In this document: piece by piece, positions 4,974 through 7,264 of the stretch
Layout: each line of letters starts with the position of its first letter
Numbering within the stretch: the stretch's first letter is position 1
Origin: Candidatus Komeilibacteria bacterium
GTDB taxonomy: Bacteria; Patescibacteriota; Patescibacteriia; UBA1558; S5-K13
Assembly (NCBI GenBank): GCA_030591905.1
Contig: JAUVAE010000032.1
Location: forward strand, 1-7,264
Length of the DNA: 7,264 nt
Direction: 5' to 3'
Program-made: the position numbers and the translations under genes
Notes under the pieces: model-generated
What the model was told of the DNA's origin: nothing
Databases searched by the model: none
Seen by the model: the letters and a program-made list of their open reading frames with translations, nothing else

Positions 4974-6138
4974 AAATAACGAAAATTCATCTAACGGGTT
5001 AAAAATATTAAATATCAGTTTAGATAAAAATATTATTAAAAAAGACTCTGCTGTTCAAAAACGTATTTTAGAATATGGTAATTTAGTTGAGAAATATACA
5101 GTAATAGTTTTAGCAGATCAGGATGATATTTTTGATTTGTCAGAAAATATTAAAATAATTTCAGTTAATAGAAAAAATAAAGCTTTAGGATTTTTAAAGT
5201 TAAAACTGGCAATTTGGAAAACTTTGAAAAAAGAAAAATATGATATTATTACAGTTCAAGATCCTTATTTTGTAGGATTATTAGCTTTACAAATGGCTCG
5301 AATATTTTCATCTGCCGGTAGGCAAGGTAAAATTGGTTTAGAGATTCAAATACACGGTTTTGAAAAGTTAAAAGGTATTAGAAAATTAATCGCTAAATAT
5401 ACAATCAAAAAAGCCAATTCAGTTCGAGTAGTTAGTCAGAGATTGAGGAAACAATTAATTAAAGAATTTAATGTTAAAGAAGGTAGAATTACTGTTGTCC
5501 CAGTGTATGTTTCTTTTGACCCGTCGGGTCACCAGGACCCGACGGGTCAGAGAGAAGATGATAAATTTGTTTTTTTGACTGTGGGAAGATTAGTACCAGT
5601 TAAAAATATAGAGATGCAGATTAGAGCGATAGCTAATTTGAAAGACTCGCCTCGCTTTGCTGGCGAAGTGGGTAAATTTAAAAATATTGAACTATGGATT
5701 GTTGGTGATGGGAAAATGAGAAAAAAATTAGAAATAGAAAGCAGAAAGTTAGGACTGGAAAATATTGTTAAGTTTTGGGGATGGCAAGATGATTTAGAAA
5801 AGTTTTATCAGCAAGCAGATGTATTTTTATTGACTTCTAATAGTGAAGGTTGGCCTTTAGTTATTATGGAAGCAGCTAGTCATCAGCTACCTATTATTAT
5901 GACTGATATTGGTTCAGCCGGAGAATTGATTATCAATAATGAAAGTGGTATAGTTATACCCATTAATCACTTGGATTCACTAGTTCAAGCTATGATGGAT
6001 TTTATAGAAGACAAAGAATTAAGGAATAAATTATCAACTAAAGCTTTCCAGTCCTTATTAGAACTTCCTAATCAAAAAGAAAGCTTGCCTTTATATAAAG
6101 AATCATGGGCGCGAGCTCAAAATAATATTTATGAATAA
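4963..6138 (+). CDS. GT4 family glycosyltransferase carrying three in-frame palindromic insertions
   Basis: This complete 391-residue GT-B enzyme contains all core elements. After a 13-residue lead comes KILNISLDKNIIKKDSAVQK (14-33, a common start in this subgroup, with the SAV loop), then TVQDPYFVGLLA (97-108), LEIQIHGFEKL (126-136), RVVSQRLRKQL (155-165), the linker VVPVYVSF (178-185), FLTVGRLVPVKN (204-215, R209 and K214), IVGDGKMRKKL (246-256), the EX7E motif E295GWPLVIME303, and IGSAGELI (316-323). Three short segments interrupt this otherwise standard layout, and each is encoded by GC-rich inverted-repeat DNA: about residues 117-122 (SAGRQG), 186-195 (DPSGHQDPTG) and 228-237 (DSPRFAGEVG). 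All preserve the frame and avoid the catalytic motifs, so the enzyme is probably active. There is no Shine-Dalgarno sequence; the start follows a 66-base gap. The end overlaps the next gene by eight bases (ATGAATAA). Donor and acceptor unknown. Confidence 0.93.
   Translation: MTFKNNENSSNGLKILNISLDKNIIKKDSAVQKRILEYGNLVEKYTVIVLADQDDIFDLSENIKIISVNRKNKALGFLKLKLAIWKTLKKEKYDIITVQDPYFVGLLALQMARIFSSAGRQGKIGLEIQIHGFEKLKGIRKLIAKYTIKKANSVRVVSQRLRKQLIKEFNVKEGRITVVPVYVSFDPSGHQDPTGQREDDKFVFLTVGRLVPVKNIEMQIRAIANLKDSPRFAGEVGKFKNIELWIVGDGKMRKKLEIESRKLGLENIVKFWGWQDDLEKFYQQADVFLLTSNSEGWPLVIMEAASHQLPIIMTDIGSAGELIINNESGIVIPINHLDSLVQAMMDFIEDKELRNKLSTKAFQSLLELPNQKESLPLYKESWARAQNNIYE
5312..5327. repeat. In-gene copy of the TGCCGGTAGGCA palindrome
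   Basis: CTGCCGGTAGGCA (5312-5324) matches 13 consecutive bases of the intergenic palindromes at 684-703 and 2575-2594, in the same orientation; the next bases AGG differ from them only by one extra A. It encodes SAGRQG at residues 117-122, between MARIF and the strand KIGLEIQIHGF, where a short loop is expected. Confidence 0.75.
5518..5548. repeat. 31-bp in-gene nested palindrome
   Basis: GACCCGTCGGGTC (5518-5530) and its exact reverse complement GACCCGACGGGTC (5536-5548) flank the loop ACCAG. Each arm is itself a small palindrome (GACCC/GGGTC), so two alternative folds are possible. GC content is 23 of 31 bases in an otherwise AT-rich gene. It begins on a codon boundary and encodes DPSGHQDPTG in the hinge between the two GT-B domains. 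Confidence 0.9.
5645..5669. repeat. Imperfect GC-rich inverted repeat inside a glycosyltransferase gene
   Basis: ACTCGCC (5645-5651) pairs with GGCGAAGT (5662-5669) with one bulged A, and GC-TTT-GC lies at the centre. It encodes part of DSPRFAGEVG (228-237), which separates the helix ending IANLK from the strand NIELWIVGDG, where family members usually have only a short turn. It is less regular than the other in-gene palindromes, so its status as the same class is tentative. Confidence 0.55.
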
Positions 6139-7213
6139 GAAAAAAGTCTGTTATATTTTACCTGAATTTGATTTGGAAACAGATTCTCATTTTTTTTATA
6201 TTTACAATTTAATTAATGAAGTTTCTCAGGATTTAGATATGGCTTTAATCATTGAGAGATCTAAATCAGATATAAGTTTTTTTAAAAATATTAAAAATGT
6301 TTATGTTCAGAAATTTAGATTTAAGCTATTGAGGATTTTAGAAAACTTATTATTCGTTATTTTAGCAAGAACCAAAGGTTATAATAATTTTTATGTTCAT
6401 TATTCTTATATTGGAGCTTTCAATGCTAGTTTGATTTCTAAATTAACAAAAGCAAAAGTGTTTTATTGGAATTGTGGAATGGCTTGGTTATTTGGAAAAC
6501 ATAAGATTTTGAAATTTATTCTAAGTATAGTAAATTATTTGGTCACAGGTGTTAATGCTTTAAAAGGTGGTTATTATCAACATTATAATGTTCCAGAGGA
6601 TAAAATTAAAATAATGCCTAATTGGGTCAATTTAGAAGATTTTAAAGATTTAAATCAAGATATTGTTAATAAATATAAATTAGATAATAGTGAAAGTTAT
6701 ATTTTATTTATACATAGATTATCTTGTCGTAAAGGAGCTGATTATATAGTGTCAGTCGCTAAAAGTTTTACTGATAATCAGGATATTGAATTTTTAATTG
6801 CCGGTGATGGACCTTATGCTGAGCGTCTTAAAAACGAGATTAAAGAAAATAATTTAAAAAATATTAGACTCTTAGGAAGGACTCCAACTAAAGAAACTCC
6901 TTATTTAATGAAAATATCTAAAATATTTTTTATGCCATCCAAAGAAGAAGGATTCCCTAGAGTTTTATTGGAATCTATGGCCTCGGGATTGCCCTATGTT
7001 GCTTTTGATGTTGGAGGAACAAGAGAAATTAGCCCTAGAGAAGAACAAGAATTTATATATGACTTTGGCGATGCAGATTCTATGGTTAAGGGTATTAAAA
7101 AATTGTTAAGTAATGACAATTTATATTATCAAGTTAAAAAAGCTAATTTAGAAAATATTAAAAAATTTGATATTAGTAAGGTAAAAAATATTTTTATAAA
7201 TTTATTTAATTAA
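6131..7213 (+). CDS. GT4 family glycosyltransferase
   Basis: This complete 360-residue GT-B enzyme overlaps the previous gene by eight bases, so coupled translation is likely. Landmarks: KVCYILPEFDLETDSHFFYI (5-24), in which the acceptor loop lacks the usual GG and carries ETDSHF instead; FYVHYSYIGAFNASLISKLT (87-106); the aromatic block VFYWNCGMAWLFGKHK (110-125); TGVNALKGGYYQHYNV (139-154); the linker IMPNWVNLEDF (161-171); IHRLSCRKGAD (194-204, R196 and K201); AGDGPYAERL (224-233); the EX7E motif E273GFPRVLLE281; and FDVGGTREI (292-300). A hydrophobic segment around 126-139 may help it associate with the membrane, but there is no signal peptide. The motifs needed for catalysis are intact and no palindromic insertion is visible, in contrast to its upstream neighbour. 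Family secure; sugar specificity unknown. Confidence 0.93.
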   Translation: MNKKKVCYILPEFDLETDSHFFYIYNLINEVSQDLDMALIIERSKSDISFFKNIKNVYVQKFRFKLLRILENLLFVILARTKGYNNFYVHYSYIGAFNASLISKLTKAKVFYWNCGMAWLFGKHKILKFILSIVNYLVTGVNALKGGYYQHYNVPEDKIKIMPNWVNLEDFKDLNQDIVNKYKLDNSESYILFIHRLSCRKGADYIVSVAKSFTDNQDIEFLIAGDGPYAERLKNEIKENNLKNIRLLGRTPTKETPYLMKISKIFFMPSKEEGFPRVLLESMASGLPYVAFDVGGTREISPREEQEFIYDFGDADSMVKGIKKLLSNDNLYYQVKKANLENIKKFDISKVKNIFINLFN

Positions 7214-7239
7214 AGTATAAGGAATTAAGTTAAATAATT

Positions 7240-7264
7240 ATGAACATTATATACATTATCAATG
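7240..7264 (+). CDS. Start of another operon gene, probably a glycosyltransferase (3' end outside window)
   Basis: An ATG 26 bases after the previous stop opens a frame reading MNIIYIIN to the window edge. A hydrophobic strand right after Met is how GT-B enzymes and Rossmann enzymes begin, and the setting favours another glycosyltransferase. AAGGAA at 7219-7224 is the closest thing to a Shine-Dalgarno sequence in the window but lies 15 bases from the ATG. Eight codons cannot settle the family. Confidence 0.5.

Noticed and set aside
1..7264. CRISPR array, tRNA or rRNA genes, transposase or phage genes
   Set aside because: I looked on both strands and saw no regularly spaced direct repeats, no cloverleaf with a recognisable T-loop, no rRNA sequence, and no coding sequence resembling a transposase, integrase or phage protein.

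Overview
This AT-rich window looks like part of a surface-polysaccharide (glycan) locus from a bacterium of the Candidate Phyla Radiation (Patescibacteria, probably a Parcubacteria-like lineage). That assignment is an inference. It rests on the strong A/T codon bias, the near absence of Shine-Dalgarno sequences, the tight run of family-4 glycosyltransferases, and the GC-rich palindromic words (for example TGCCGGTAGGCA) scattered both between and inside genes. TGA is used as a stop at two gene ends, one of them overlapping the next ATG, which argues against the Gracilibacteria/SR1 code in which TGA is glycine.

Layout. Positions 1-648 (minus strand) hold the N-terminal half of a GT4 glycosyltransferase that runs off the left edge. 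Positions 649-1006 are a divergent intergenic region containing a GC-rich palindrome, a 74-bp compound inverted repeat, a second compound inverted repeat, a leader hairpin, and a plausible promoter facing each way. From 1007 to the right edge all genes lie on the plus strand: a UDP-glucuronate decarboxylase (UDP-xylose synthase) fused to half of a GT-B glycosyltransferase (1007-2563), a short gap packed with two nested palindromes, then GT4 enzymes at 2642-3781, 3778-4896, 4963-6138 and 6131-7213, and the first codons of another gene at 7240. Two junctions overlap (ATGA, ATGAATAA), so the cluster is probably one operon.

How the genes work together (inference). The decarboxylase would make UDP-xylose from UDP-glucuronate, and the glycosyltransferases would add sugars one after another to a lipid-linked or surface glycan at the cytoplasmic face of the membrane. 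Donor and acceptor sugars cannot be read from the sequence.

Most notable are short GC-rich palindromes that sit in frame inside glycosyltransferase genes. There is one in 2642-3781 and three in 4963-6138. They add about 6-10 residues each at loops or at the hinge between the two GT-B domains, and one shares its core with palindromes lying between genes. This resembles the palindromic elements known from Rickettsia genes. The second notable item is the decarboxylase fusion: its tail matches the N-terminal GT-B domain of the next gene and then apparently jumps to the last helix of that fold, leaving out the whole nucleotide-sugar-binding domain.
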